From positions 1 through 64,000 of the forward strand of contig CAJURF010000006.1 of NCBI GenBank assembly GCA_910588825.1: 64,000 nt of DNA, given 5' to 3'. Source of the stretch: an uncultured Lachnospiraceae bacterium (lineage in GTDB: Bacteria; Bacillota; Clostridia; Lachnospirales; Lachnospiraceae). Under the pieces are notes generated by a model that saw only the letters and a list, made by a program, of their open reading frames with translations, ran no database searches and was not told the DNA's origin. Shown piece after piece: positions 9,231 through 17,394 of the stretch (the stretch's first letter is position 1; every line of letters starts with the position of its first letter). A program made the translations under genes and the position numbers.

Positions 9231-9740
9231 ATGAAAAAGAAAACAACCATACTGGCCGCCCTGGCTGTCATCCTGACTCTCTCGGCGGCTTCGGGAAGCG
9301 CCTGGGCCTATTTTACCACCTACGCACAAGCCAGGGGCAGCTATCCCATAGAATTGGGGGACCGGACCACGGTGGAAGAAGACTTTTCCGCCTGGACCAA
9401 ACACGTGTCCATCAAAAGTGAACCAGACTCTGAGCCGGTATACATCCGGGTACGGGCCTTCTGCGGGGCAGCATATCAGCTGGTCTACAGCGATGCCTCC
9501 GGGAAATGGAGTCCTGACAGCGACGGCTATTATTACTATAGTGATGTCGTAAAAGGGGGAGAGGCAACAGACGTGCTGGACATCAAAATCGAGAACGTCC
9601 CTGAGGACGTAAAAGACCCGGCCAGCTTCAACGTAGTAGTCATCTATGAGACCACGCCGGTTCTGTACCGGGAAGACGGAACTCCTTATGCCGACTGGTC
9701 TGCGAAAGTGGACGCCAAAACCGTGGAAGGGAGTGTGTAA
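9231..9740 (+). CDS. TasA/camelysin-like fibre protein 1 (locus A)
   Basis: 169 aa. RBS AGGAGG lies 14 nt after the previous stop. The N-terminus has a hydrophobic core then GSAWAYFTTYAQA: the AYFTT-type cleavage region resembles SipW-dependent signal peptides of the TasA/CalY family. The mature domain (about 140 aa) contains WTKHVSIKSEPDSEPVYIRVRAF, typical of secreted beta-sandwich fibre proteins, and no anchor. It lies in a tight run with a second TasA-like gene (4 nt apart) and with a SipW-type peptidase three genes downstream, so processing by that peptidase is likely. Assigned by pattern, not alignment. Confidence 0.78.
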   Translation: MKKKTTILAALAVILTLSAASGSAWAYFTTYAQARGSYPIELGDRTTVEEDFSAWTKHVSIKSEPDSEPVYIRVRAFCGAAYQLVYSDASGKWSPDSDGYYYYSDVVKGGEATDVLDIKIENVPEDVKDPASFNVVVIYETTPVLYREDGTPYADWSAKVDAKTVEGSV

Positions 9741-9743
9741 CCT

Positions 9744-10544
9744 ATGAAGAAAATCAAACAATTCCTCACCTCCCCAGCCGCCACAGTGGCAGCTTTTGTT
9801 CTGGCCGTGGCACTGCTTTTGTTCTCATCTATTGGGGGAGCACGGGCGGCGCTGGCCTACTATTCGGAGAACTACTCCACCCGGGTGCAGATGTATGACA
9901 TAGGTGTGACCCTGGAGGAGAATGGAAAAAGCGTTTCCTGGAGAAATTATGATACCAATTCGTCCGATGGCAGCTGGAATGAATCCGCAGGTGCTCTGCT
10001 GACACAGATGCTCCCCAAAGGAGAACAGCTGCAGATAGGCAAAAAATATAAAGAAGAACTGCGGGTGAAAAATACCGGAACCATCAACCAGTATGTACGG
10101 GTCAGTATCTATAAATACTGGACCAATGCCCCCAAGGGTGAAAACCAGAACGAGACAGAATCCTCTGCCAAGCGGATTGACCTGTCCCCGAATCTGATCA
10201 AATTGCATCTGGCCAATACAGGAAATAAATGGCTGGTGGATGAATCGGCCTCCACCACAGAGCGTACGGTTCTGTATTATTCAAAACTGCTGAAATCCGG
10301 CGATACCACACCGATTTTTGCGGACAGTTTTTCCATCGACGGTATGGTGGCCACCAAAGTGACCCAGACAACCGAAACCAAGGACGGGTATACCACCGTC
10401 ACCACCAGCTACGATTACGACGGGGCACAGTTCTGCATCGAGGCAAAAGTGGACGCCGTGCAGGAGCATAACGCCGAGGACGCGGTGTGGAGTGCCTGGG
10501 GAAAAAGAGTCACTGTAGACAATGGCACATTAAGCCTGGATTAA
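9744..10544 (+). CDS. TasA/camelysin-like fibre protein 2 (locus A)
   Basis: 266 aa, 3 nt after the preceding gene. A hydrophobic segment (about residues 12-31) ends in GGARAALAYYSENY, another SipW-type cleavage region. The mature part contains TRVQMYDIGVTLEENGKSVSWRNYD split by context and the phrase LRVKNTGTINQYVRVSIYKYW; the KNTG..YVRV pattern is common in TasA-like proteins of Clostridia. No cell-wall sorting signal. The locus B homologue (21088-21858) is clearly alignable along its length. Likely the larger of two fibre subunits. Confidence 0.78.
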   Translation: MKKIKQFLTSPAATVAAFVLAVALLLFSSIGGARAALAYYSENYSTRVQMYDIGVTLEENGKSVSWRNYDTNSSDGSWNESAGALLTQMLPKGEQLQIGKKYKEELRVKNTGTINQYVRVSIYKYWTNAPKGENQNETESSAKRIDLSPNLIKLHLANTGNKWLVDESASTTERTVLYYSKLLKSGDTTPIFADSFSIDGMVATKVTQTTETKDGYTTVTTSYDYDGAQFCIEAKVDAVQEHNAEDAVWSAWGKRVTVDNGTLSLD

Positions 10545-10557
10545 GGGGGAGGAAATT

Positions 10558-11385
10558 ATGAAAAAGAAAATATTCAGCCTGCTCCTGGCAGCCGGTCTGG
10601 CCGTTTCCATGCCGGCAGCTGTCTATGGGGAGACTTCCCACGGAAGCGACGGCTGGAATGTGACCTTTACAGAAAATAAAAAAATGGAGAGCAGTTTTAA
10701 ATCCTCAGACCTGGACGAAATCATCTACGGCATGCAGCCCGGTGACAAGGCTGTTCTCAAACTGAAACTGAAAAACAAGAATGATTCTGCCACGGACTGG
10801 TATATGACCAATGAGATTCTCTATTCCCTGGAGGACAGAAGCGCTAATGCCGGCACCAGCGGCGGAGCCTATGCATACCATCTGTCCTATACAGATAAAT
10901 CCGGAGAAAAAACGGTTTTATTTGACAGTGACACAGTAGGCGGAGAAGGGGAAAACGGAGCAGGCGAAGGCTTGAAACAGGCTGCTGACGCCCTGGGAAA
11001 TAAGGGGCAGTATCTGTATCTGGACACCCTGGCAAAAGGGGAAGGGGGCTCCATCACCCTGAAAGTAGAGCTGGACGGGGAGACCCAGGGCAACGATTAT
11101 CAGAACACGCTGGCAGACCTGCAGATGAAATTTGCAGTGGAGCTGGCAGCAGACAATCCCCAGCGGACGCCCACCAGACCGCCCTCATCCAGTACACCGG
11201 CAGCACGGCCGTCTACGGAACCCATCCACGACCTGGGTACACCTACGGCAATGGTTCAGACAGGAGACGACACCAGACTGGATAAGTACATCCTGGCGGC
11301 CTTCATCAGCGGCGGTGTTCTCCTGTTCTTGTCCCTGTATGGGATGACCCGCAGGAACAGGCAGAACAGGGAAGGAGGAGAATGA
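10558..11385 (+). CDS. VQTGD-type wall-anchored or membrane protein (locus A)
   Basis: 275 aa. GGGGGAGG precedes ATG 10558. Signal peptide (about 1-24, ending VYGET), then a beta-rich domain beginning WNVTFTENKKMES with YGMQPGDKAVLKLKLKNK and TDWYMTNEILYSLED, similar to TasA-like proteins with N..ATDWYM motifs. A Pro/Thr/Ser linker follows, then MVQTGDDT, a hydrophobic helix and RRNRQNR. QTGD plus helix plus basic tail looks like a non-canonical sortase signal. Conserved in locus B (AVQTGDDT). It could tether the TasA-like fibre to the wall, a role like TapA; that is inference. Confidence 0.75.
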   Translation: MKKKIFSLLLAAGLAVSMPAAVYGETSHGSDGWNVTFTENKKMESSFKSSDLDEIIYGMQPGDKAVLKLKLKNKNDSATDWYMTNEILYSLEDRSANAGTSGGAYAYHLSYTDKSGEKTVLFDSDTVGGEGENGAGEGLKQAADALGNKGQYLYLDTLAKGEGGSITLKVELDGETQGNDYQNTLADLQMKFAVELAADNPQRTPTRPPSSSTPAARPSTEPIHDLGTPTAMVQTGDDTRLDKYILAAFISGGVLLFLSLYGMTRRNRQNREGGE

Positions 11386-11386
11386 T

Positions 11387-12382
11387 ATGAAATATTGGAA
11401 AAGAATATCCGGCTTTCTGCTGGCATTTTGCCTGATTTTCCTCCAGATCTCCCCGGTTCTGGCATCTGGCGGAACAAATGGATATACCTATAAAGTACGG
11501 CTTTTCTCCGGAGCTCAGGGGACTATAGATGGAAAAGAAGTTGTGGTAAAGAAAAACCTGCAGTATGGAGACCGTGTGTCATTCAGCCAGAGGCAGGTGG
11601 AATTGAAAGATAACAGCAAATATTATATCAAAGGGTTCCGTGAGAGCGGAAAAGATAACAATACGGCTGTCAGCACCGCGTCTTTCCCGGTTACCGGAGA
11701 TATGGATTATGTGGTAGTATACGGGCTTTTAGGCAATGCAGTGGCCTACACAGTTAATTATGTGGACACCAATGGAAATTCCCTGGCACCCAGCGAAACG
11801 TATTATGGGAATGTGGGGGATGAACCGGTTCTGGCCTATCTGTACATTGAGGGGTATCAGCCCCAGGCCTATAACCTTACTGGAACACTGAAAGAAAACG
11901 CGGCGGACAATGTGTTCAACTTTGTCTACACGTCCACAGCAGCGCCAGGAACGCCGCAGCCCACAGGGCCTGCCGCAACCATTGCTCCTCCAGTACGTCC
12001 GGCGGTTCCGGCAGCAACGGGAACCGCACAGCCGGCAGCTCCGGGAGATGCCGGTGCTGATGCGGAAACCGGGGAAGAAGGCGGGGACGCCGAAGATGAA
12101 GCAGCCGCAGAAGAAGGCGGAAATGAAGGCGCAGAGGCGGAAGGTGAAGGAGAAAATGCCGGGCCTCAAGAGCTGGAGCGTATTGACGATGAAGAAGCAC
12201 CTTTGGCCAACACGGACTTAGGGATGGGAAATACAGCTGTGGACACAAAAGACTTTGCAAAGCGCCTGGCAGATTTCCCATTAGCCGCCAAGATAGGCAT
12301 CTGTTCCGCAGTGCTTCTGGCTGTGGGCGCAGCGGCATGGTTCCTGCTGATCCGCAAGAAAAAGAAGGTAGAAATTGAGTAA
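11387..12382 (+). CDS. MucBP-type surface protein with C-terminal membrane anchor (locus A)
   Basis: 331 aa, starting 1 nt after the previous stop, with GAAGGAGGAGAATGAT as RBS region. Signal peptide about 1-27. Residues about 28-110 form a conserved domain (YTYKVRLFSGAQGTIDGKEV) followed by a MucBP-like domain (YTVNYVDTNGNSLAPSETYYG ... GYQPQAYNLTGTL, broken here for length). A Pro/Ala then Glu/Ala-rich spacer leads to IDDEEAPLAN, a membrane helix and RKKKKVEIE. The IDDEEAPLAN motif is also exact in the locus B protein. It is not LPxTG; the protein may simply stay in the membrane. Confidence 0.78.
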   Translation: MKYWKRISGFLLAFCLIFLQISPVLASGGTNGYTYKVRLFSGAQGTIDGKEVVVKKNLQYGDRVSFSQRQVELKDNSKYYIKGFRESGKDNNTAVSTASFPVTGDMDYVVVYGLLGNAVAYTVNYVDTNGNSLAPSETYYGNVGDEPVLAYLYIEGYQPQAYNLTGTLKENAADNVFNFVYTSTAAPGTPQPTGPAATIAPPVRPAVPAATGTAQPAAPGDAGADAETGEEGGDAEDEAAAEEGGNEGAEAEGEGENAGPQELERIDDEEAPLANTDLGMGNTAVDTKDFAKRLADFPLAAKIGICSAVLLAVGAAAWFLLIRKKKKVEIE

Positions 12383-12917
12383 AGGGAAGCTGCTGCCCGG
12401 GCAGCCTTCCAGGAAAAAGGGCGGGGGATTCATCCCCGCCCTCTGCAACATTGCCGGGACATGTATGCTTCTGGCTGTCATAGCGGCCAGTCTGGCCGTT
12501 ACCGTGCCCCGGTTTATGGGGTATGGTGTTTACGAGGTAGTCAGCGGCAGCATGGAGCCAGAAATTCCGGTCCACAGCGTCATTTACGTGAAAGAAGCCG
12601 CGCCGGAGGATATTCAGGAGAAAGATATTATTGCATTCCAAAGCGGTGACTCAGTGATCACCCACCGGGTGGTGGAGAATCATGTGGTGGAGGGAACCTT
12701 CACCACGAAAGGGGATGCCAATGCCCAAAAAGATATGCAGGATGTGGAGTATTCCCAGCTGATTGGACGGGTGGACCGTCATTATCCCATGGTGGGAGGA
12801 ATGATGACCCTGTATACCAGCAAAATAGGAAAAGCATATGTGATCTGCTTTGCCGCCTGCGGGGCTATGTTCAACATTTTGGCAGGACGTATCCGGGCAC
12901 GACGGCGCGCAGGCTGA
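12375..12917 (+). CDS. sipW: SipW-type (S26B) signal peptidase (locus A)
   Basis: 180-aa membrane signal peptidase. It starts at TTG 12375, overlapping the previous gene by 8 nt, with AGAAGG upstream; locus B has ATG at the equivalent position and the same 8-nt overlap, supporting the start. Membrane helix about 24-45. Catalytic Ser in VVSGSMEPEIP and catalytic His in DSVITHRVV, the Ser-His arrangement of archaeal/ER-like S26B enzymes instead of Ser-Lys. A second helix near the C-terminus (FAACGAMFNILAG). B. subtilis SipW processes TasA and TapA, so its clients here are probably the two TasA-like proteins upstream. Confidence 0.88.
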   Translation: MSKGKLLPGQPSRKKGGGFIPALCNIAGTCMLLAVIAASLAVTVPRFMGYGVYEVVSGSMEPEIPVHSVIYVKEAAPEDIQEKDIIAFQSGDSVITHRVVENHVVEGTFTTKGDANAQKDMQDVEYSQLIGRVDRHYPMVGGMMTLYTSKIGKAYVICFAACGAMFNILAGRIRARRRAG

Positions 12918-12967
12918 AAGAACGGGACAAGAACAGCATCGGTAAAAGACAGGGGGAACAAGGGACG

Positions 12968-14202
12968 ATGGAAAGCAGGAAGGAAGATAATACATTATAT
13001 GTAAAAATGTTCGGAGGCTTTTCCATGACATGGCACAAAAAGCCGGTGGGCGGCGGTGCAAAGTCCAGTGAAACCCAATTCAACTACTTGATGCAGCTGC
13101 TTTTACACCACCGTGCCGAGGGAATCAGCCGCAGCCATCTGGAACAGGCACTGTTCGGGGATCGGGACATTGCAGATATCCACCATGCCGCCAGAAGCGT
13201 CATTTACAATGCCAAGAAGAAGCTGAAAGCCGCCGGTCTGCCGCCAGTGAATTACGTGGAAAACAAAAGCGGTATCTACCGCTGGACACAGGAAATCCCC
13301 GTCCAGGAAGATGCGGCGGAGATGGACCGTCTTTTTCGGGAAGCCCAGAAAGAAACCAGTCCAAAACAGGCGCTTTCTCTCTATCTGGAAGCCTGCCACT
13401 GTTACACAGGAGAATTTCTGGGAGCGCAGACTGCCGTGTGGGCAGCACAGGAGGCCAGAAGATACAGGGCCTTATTCTGCACTTGTGTGGATGAGGCTGC
13501 CAGACTTTTAAGGGAATCCCATAATTATCCCCAGATGGAAGAACTGGGACTCTATGCCGCCCAGGTCAGCCTCTGGCAGACTGGGAGACAGTAACCATGG
13601 AGGCATTGGTTTCCATGGGACGTTACGGAGACGCACGGAAACTCTACGACGACACCGTAGAATTATATCTGCAGGAGCTGGGGCTTAAGCCATCCCCCCG
13701 GCTCATGGAGCTTCTGGACCGGATGGGAGCCCAGATGGGCCATCAGTATGCTGTTCTGGATGACATTCAGGCAAAGCTGTCTGAAAGGGAGAGCCATGGG
13801 GGTGGTTATCTCTGTCCATACCCTGTATTTCAGGGAATCTATCAGATGCTGGCCCGGATTATGGAGCGTGGAGGCCAGTCTATCTATCTGATGCTGTGTA
13901 CCGTAGTGGACAGTAAAGGAAATCCCATGAAAGAAGGCCCTGTGTTAGATGAGCTGTCCCAGAGACTGGGAAGCGCCATTGTACAGTCCGTGCGCAGAGG
14001 GGACGCGGTGAACCGGTATGGACGGGGCCAGTACCTGGTTCTGCTGGTAAATACCACCCGGGAAAACTGCAGCGTGCTTCAGCGGCGCATCAACTGCCGT
14101 TTCCTGGTGGGACGCCAGCGCACCGGAGTGAGATATTATGTGAGCAGCGTAATCTGCACTGCCCAGCAGTCTGAATCCATTATGAGCAGAGGGGAAGGAT
14201 AA
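12968..14202 (+). pseudogene. SARP/BTAD transcriptional regulator, frameshifted (locus A)
   Basis: Reads as two ORFs, 12968-13594 (208 aa) and 13597-14202 (201 aa), that together match the intact 413-aa regulator of locus B. The break is a one-base loss near 13570: A reads AGCCTCTGGCAG where B reads AGCCCCCTGGCAG; restoring one C gives SPLADWETVTMEAL, which lines up with B. The N-part is a winged-helix DNA-binding domain (VKMFGGFSMTW; HHAARSVIYNAKKKL) plus the start of the BTAD helical repeats. The C-part has RRGDAVNRYGRGQYLVLLVN, reminiscent of a degenerate GGDEF domain. Either a recent real mutation or a sequencing error in a C-run. If real, locus A may rely on the locus B regulator. Confidence 0.85.
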
Positions 14203-14206
14203 AAGT

Positions 14207-14692
14207 ATGTCAAAATCGCAATGGTATATCGGAGTGCCTAACGGTATCGTGCTGTGCGTGGACCATATGGCTGGACGCAGTCTGAGAGGCAGACTCTATC
14301 ATTCCTATTGCCGGGAACCGCTGCCAATTGTAAATATTGAACAGCTTCTATTCGAAATGGAACGATTTTTTGATTCTATCAATTTCCCCCATCCGGACAC
14401 CAACAGCCGGACATTCCAGGGCGGGATACCACAAACAAACCATATGGAGGGGAGGTCAAAGGTCATGAGCGATGAAGAATTATTGAATAAACATGGAGAT
14501 CTGGGGACATTTATCATCCGCGTCCAGCACCGGCAGAACAGCAGCTGGCAGGGACGTATTACCTGGATGGATGAGGACAAAACCGTGTATTTCCGCTCCA
14601 TGTGGGAGATGCTGAAATTAATCGACAGCGCCGTGGGTACAGCACAAGGACAGGAAGAGCAGACCGATGAGCCGTCCTGGACAAAAGAATAA
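14207..14692 (+). CDS. Conserved small protein paired with the BTAD regulator (locus A)
   Basis: 161 aa, GAAGG 8 nt before ATG 14207. No signal peptide or membrane helix, so cytoplasmic. Begins QWYIGVPNGIVLCVD, has LLFEMERFFDSINFPHP and a C-terminal block, GTFIIRVQHRQNSSWQG ... FRSMWEMLKLIDSA, that is identical in the locus B copy. Family not recognised with certainty. It always follows the regulator in this window, so a regulatory partner role is possible; the last gene of locus A, followed by a terminator. Confidence 0.75.
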   Translation: MSKSQWYIGVPNGIVLCVDHMAGRSLRGRLYHSYCREPLPIVNIEQLLFEMERFFDSINFPHPDTNSRTFQGGIPQTNHMEGRSKVMSDEELLNKHGDLGTFIIRVQHRQNSSWQGRITWMDEDKTVYFRSMWEMLKLIDSAVGTAQGQEEQTDEPSWTKE

Positions 14693-14703
14693 CGCATAAA
14701 ATG

Positions 14704-14747
14704 TAAAACCGCCTGGAGGCTTTGAAGAATGCCCGCCAGGCGGTTTT
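14704..14747 (+). terminator. Terminator of locus A
   Basis: AAACCGCCTGG (14704-14714) pairs with CCAGGCGGTTT (about 14735-14745) and is followed by T residues, 12 nt after the last gene of locus A. Confidence 0.88.
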
Positions 14748-14816
14748 TTCCTGGGGCTGGCCTGCCGGGTTTCCTCTGCGCGGCTTTTATTTGATAAAGA
14801 CCGGCCGGATTCTTTA

Positions 14817-14844
14817 TTGACAAGGTATGTGCATTTGCTATAAT
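14817..14844 (+). promoter_or_regulatory. Near-perfect sigma-A promoter
   Basis: TTGACA (14817-14822), 16-nt spacer, TATAAT (14839-14844) with an extended -10 TG at 14836-14837. Expected start near 14851, just upstream of the small ORF at 14866. Confidence 0.85.
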
Positions 14845-14865
14845 TGAGAAAAAAGAGACGGCCGG

Positions 14866-15096
14866 ATGCCATTCAATAAAAGCGATTACAAAAAGACAGA
14901 AACATTAAGCCCCTCCGCGGCTAAGAGGGACCGGGGAGAGAAGAAAGAGCTCTACTGTCTGAAAGGGGTGGAGGATTCCCTGATGCTGGAAGAAGATAAA
15001 GAGGACGAAGCTTATAATAACGAAACGGTAATCTCCCTCCGGGTATTCCCGCATGTCACCATGCAGCTGGGGGAATTGTTTGAAAATACATTGTAA
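14866..15096 (+). CDS. Small hypothetical protein between the two loci
   Basis: 76 aa, highly charged, no signal peptide or recognised domain; the C-terminal third (TVISLRVFPHVTMQLGEL) is the most protein-like part. A consensus promoter lies directly upstream, giving a leader of only about 15 nt with a weak ribosome site. The AAA-ATPase gene follows after 29 nt and may be co-transcribed. Unknown function; could be spurious, but the promoter argues for expression of this region. Confidence 0.5.
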   Translation: MPFNKSDYKKTETLSPSAAKRDRGEKKELYCLKGVEDSLMLEEDKEDEAYNNETVISLRVFPHVTMQLGELFENTL

Positions 15097-15125
15097 AGTC
15101 TTTCATAAAGTAAGGAGATGAGTTC

Positions 15126-16703
15126 ATGGGGATTTATGTGAATCCGGGAAATACCGCATTTCAAGAAGCGTTGAATTCCATGATTTATGTGGACAAAAGC
15201 AGATTGATCGCCTACACCAGCCGTGTTTTAAATACAAAGCAGAAAAACCTATGTGTCAGCCGTCCCCGGAGATTCGGAAAATCCATGGCTGCAGATATGC
15301 TGACAGCATACTACAGTAAAGGATGCAGTTCAGGAAAGTTATTTGCCGGTCTGGAAATAGAAAGAGAATGTTCCTTTGAATCTCACTTAAACAGCCACCA
15401 TGTAATCCGGCTGGATATACAGCGTTTTTTGGAAACCAAACAGGATTTGGAGAGATTTACTGCCGAGATTGAACGAAGAGTAAATGCAGAGCTGTTGGAA
15501 GAATTTCCGGCATATGTCAAAACAACAGATGACAGGCTCAAAGACACTTTGGATCAGATATTTTACCAGACAAAAACAGGATTTATCTTCATAATTGATG
15601 AATGGGACTGTGTGTTTCGGATGGCCAAAGATCAAAAAGACGTACAGAAAAACTATCTGGACTTTCTGCGGGGGCTTTTTAAGGGGGCCGAATATGTGGA
15701 GCTGGCTTACATGACGGGAATCCTCCCCATAAAAAAATACGGTGAACATTCTGCCCTCAATATTTTTGATGAATATTCCATGGCCGACCCGAAAAGTCTG
15801 GGGGAATACTTTGGATTTACAAAAGAGGAAGTGCAGGAGCAGTGCCGGCATTATGATATAGATTATACAGAAATGGAAGCATGGTACGATGGATATTGTG
15901 TGGGCAGCCTGCATATATACAACCCTAAATCCGTTTCGGATGCATTGATTTGGAAGGAGTTTCAAAGCTACTGGACCGGTACGGAAACTTATGAGGCCCT
16001 GAAAATCTATATTGACATGAACTTTGACGGGCTGAAAGAGGCAGTAATTGAAATGCTGGGCGGCGGACGATGCAAAGTGAATACCCGGCAATTCCAGAAT
16101 GATATGACAACTTTTCACAAAAAAGATGACGTGCTCACCCTTCTTATCCATTTAGGGTATTTGACCTTTGATAAAAAGTCAGGCGAGGCGTTTATTCCCA
16201 ACCGGGAGATATCTCAGGAATTTCTGAATGCAGTGGATGGTTCCGGATGGAATGGGCTTATAGAGGCATTGAATCGTTCTGAAGAACTTCTCAGAAACGT
16301 CTGGGCAATGGATGAACGTGCGGTGGCAGAAGGGATAGCTGTCATTCATAGTGAAACAGCTTCCATGTTAAAATATAACAATGAAAATTCTCTCACATGT
16401 GCCCTGCTTATTGCATTTTACAGCGCTAAAGCGTATTATATGAATCCCATTTTGGAATTACCTGCTGGGAAAGGTTTTGCAGATGTAGTGTACCTTCCGC
16501 AGCGAAATGTAGACAAACCAGCACTTTTGGCAGAGTTAAAATGGAATAAATCTGCGATGGGTGCTGTCAGCCAGATAAAAGAGCGGCAATATACTTCCTG
16601 GATTCAGGGCTATACAGGCAGGATACTTTTAATTGGGGTTAATTATGATAAAAAGAAGGGGCACACTTGTGCAATTGAGGAATATGTAATCGAAAAGCAG
16701 TGA
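15126..16703 (+). CDS. AAA-ATPase-like / PD-(D/E)XK nuclease-like protein
   Basis: 525 aa. AAGGAGATGAGTTC precedes ATG 15126. N-terminal AAA-ATPase-like domain of the DUF1703-associated kind: starts GNTAFQEALNSMIYVDKS, Walker-A-like SRPRRFGKSMAADML (about 44-58), Walker B FIFIIDEWD (about 155-163). C-terminal nuclease-like fold about 440-510 with GFADVVYLP ... LLAELKWNKSA, where D, E and K fit the PD-(D/E)XK core, and QIKERQY. This family is abundant in gut Clostridia and Bacteroides; activity is mostly undescribed, and nucleic-acid targeting is inferred. It sits alone between two inverted pilus loci. Confidence 0.85.
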   Translation: MGIYVNPGNTAFQEALNSMIYVDKSRLIAYTSRVLNTKQKNLCVSRPRRFGKSMAADMLTAYYSKGCSSGKLFAGLEIERECSFESHLNSHHVIRLDIQRFLETKQDLERFTAEIERRVNAELLEEFPAYVKTTDDRLKDTLDQIFYQTKTGFIFIIDEWDCVFRMAKDQKDVQKNYLDFLRGLFKGAEYVELAYMTGILPIKKYGEHSALNIFDEYSMADPKSLGEYFGFTKEEVQEQCRHYDIDYTEMEAWYDGYCVGSLHIYNPKSVSDALIWKEFQSYWTGTETYEALKIYIDMNFDGLKEAVIEMLGGGRCKVNTRQFQNDMTTFHKKDDVLTLLIHLGYLTFDKKSGEAFIPNREISQEFLNAVDGSGWNGLIEALNRSEELLRNVWAMDERAVAEGIAVIHSETASMLKYNNENSLTCALLIAFYSAKAYYMNPILELPAGKGFADVVYLPQRNVDKPALLAELKWNKSAMGAVSQIKERQYTSWIQGYTGRILLIGVNYDKKKGHTCAIEEYVIEKQ

Positions 16704-16847
16704 AAAAACTGCCCGTGGCTTGGGTAAGAGCCTGGCAGATCAAGGGAATTTTCAACATAAATATTTCTCCAAATGATAATGGGTGGGAATCCAGAGCCAA
16801 TTCCGAATCTGCGGTTGAAAATCCCGTATAATATTTTTGCAGGAAGA

Positions 16848-16899
16848 TTAAAAAACCATCCGGCACACTTTTTTCAAAGTCTCCGGATGGTTTTTTCTA
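16848..16899. terminator. Bidirectional terminator between AAA gene and locus B
   Basis: AAAAACCATCCGG (about 16850-16862) pairs with CCGGATGGTTTTTT (about 16884-16897). A-run on one side and T-run on the other let it stop the + strand AAA gene and the - strand locus B. Confidence 0.85.
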
Positions 16900-16903
16900 A
16901 TTA

Positions 16904-17392
16904 CTATTCTGTTTGCTTCGTCCAGGACGGCTCATCCAGGCTTTCGTCCTGCCCGCCGGTTCCCACGGCGCTGTCAATCAGCTTTAACATCTCCCACATG
17001 GAGCGGAAATACACGGTTTTGTCCTCATCCATCCAGGTGATGCGCCCCTGCCAGCTGCTGTTCTGCCGGTGCTGGACGCGGATGATAAATGTTCCCAGGT
17101 CTCCATGCCTGCTCAGTAATTCTTCGTCGTTCATAACCTTTGCCCTCTCTGTCTTACGGCCTTTGTGCGGTATCTCTCCTCCAAATGTCCTGCTGTTGGT
17201 GCCGGGATGGGGAAAATTGATGGAATCGTAGAAGTGCTCCAACTCAAACAACATCTGTTCCATGTGTGTGATGGCTATGGGCTCCTGGCTGTAAGCGTGG
17301 TAGAGCCTGCCGGAGAACTGCTGTGCCCCCCGCTGGTCTACGCACAGAACCGCGCCGTTGGGCGCGCCTATGTACCACTGGGTTTTCTCCAT
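16904..17392 (-). CDS. Conserved small protein paired with the BTAD regulator (locus B)
   Basis: 162 aa, paralogue of 14207-14692. An ATG at 17398 overlaps the regulator stop as ATGA, but GAAGG is better spaced for the ATG at 17392. Cytoplasmic; begins MEKTQWYIGAPNG. The middle differs from A, yet the about 48-residue block starting DLGTFIIRVQHR is identical in protein and nearly identical in DNA to A (see findings). Last gene of locus B. Confidence 0.75.
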   Translation of the reverse strand: MEKTQWYIGAPNGAVLCVDQRGAQQFSGRLYHAYSQEPIAITHMEQMLFELEHFYDSINFPHPGTNSRTFGGEIPHKGRKTERAKVMNDEELLSRHGDLGTFIIRVQHRQNSSWQGRITWMDEDKTVYFRSMWEMLKLIDSAVGTGGQDESLDEPSWTKQTE

Positions 17393-17394
17393 GT

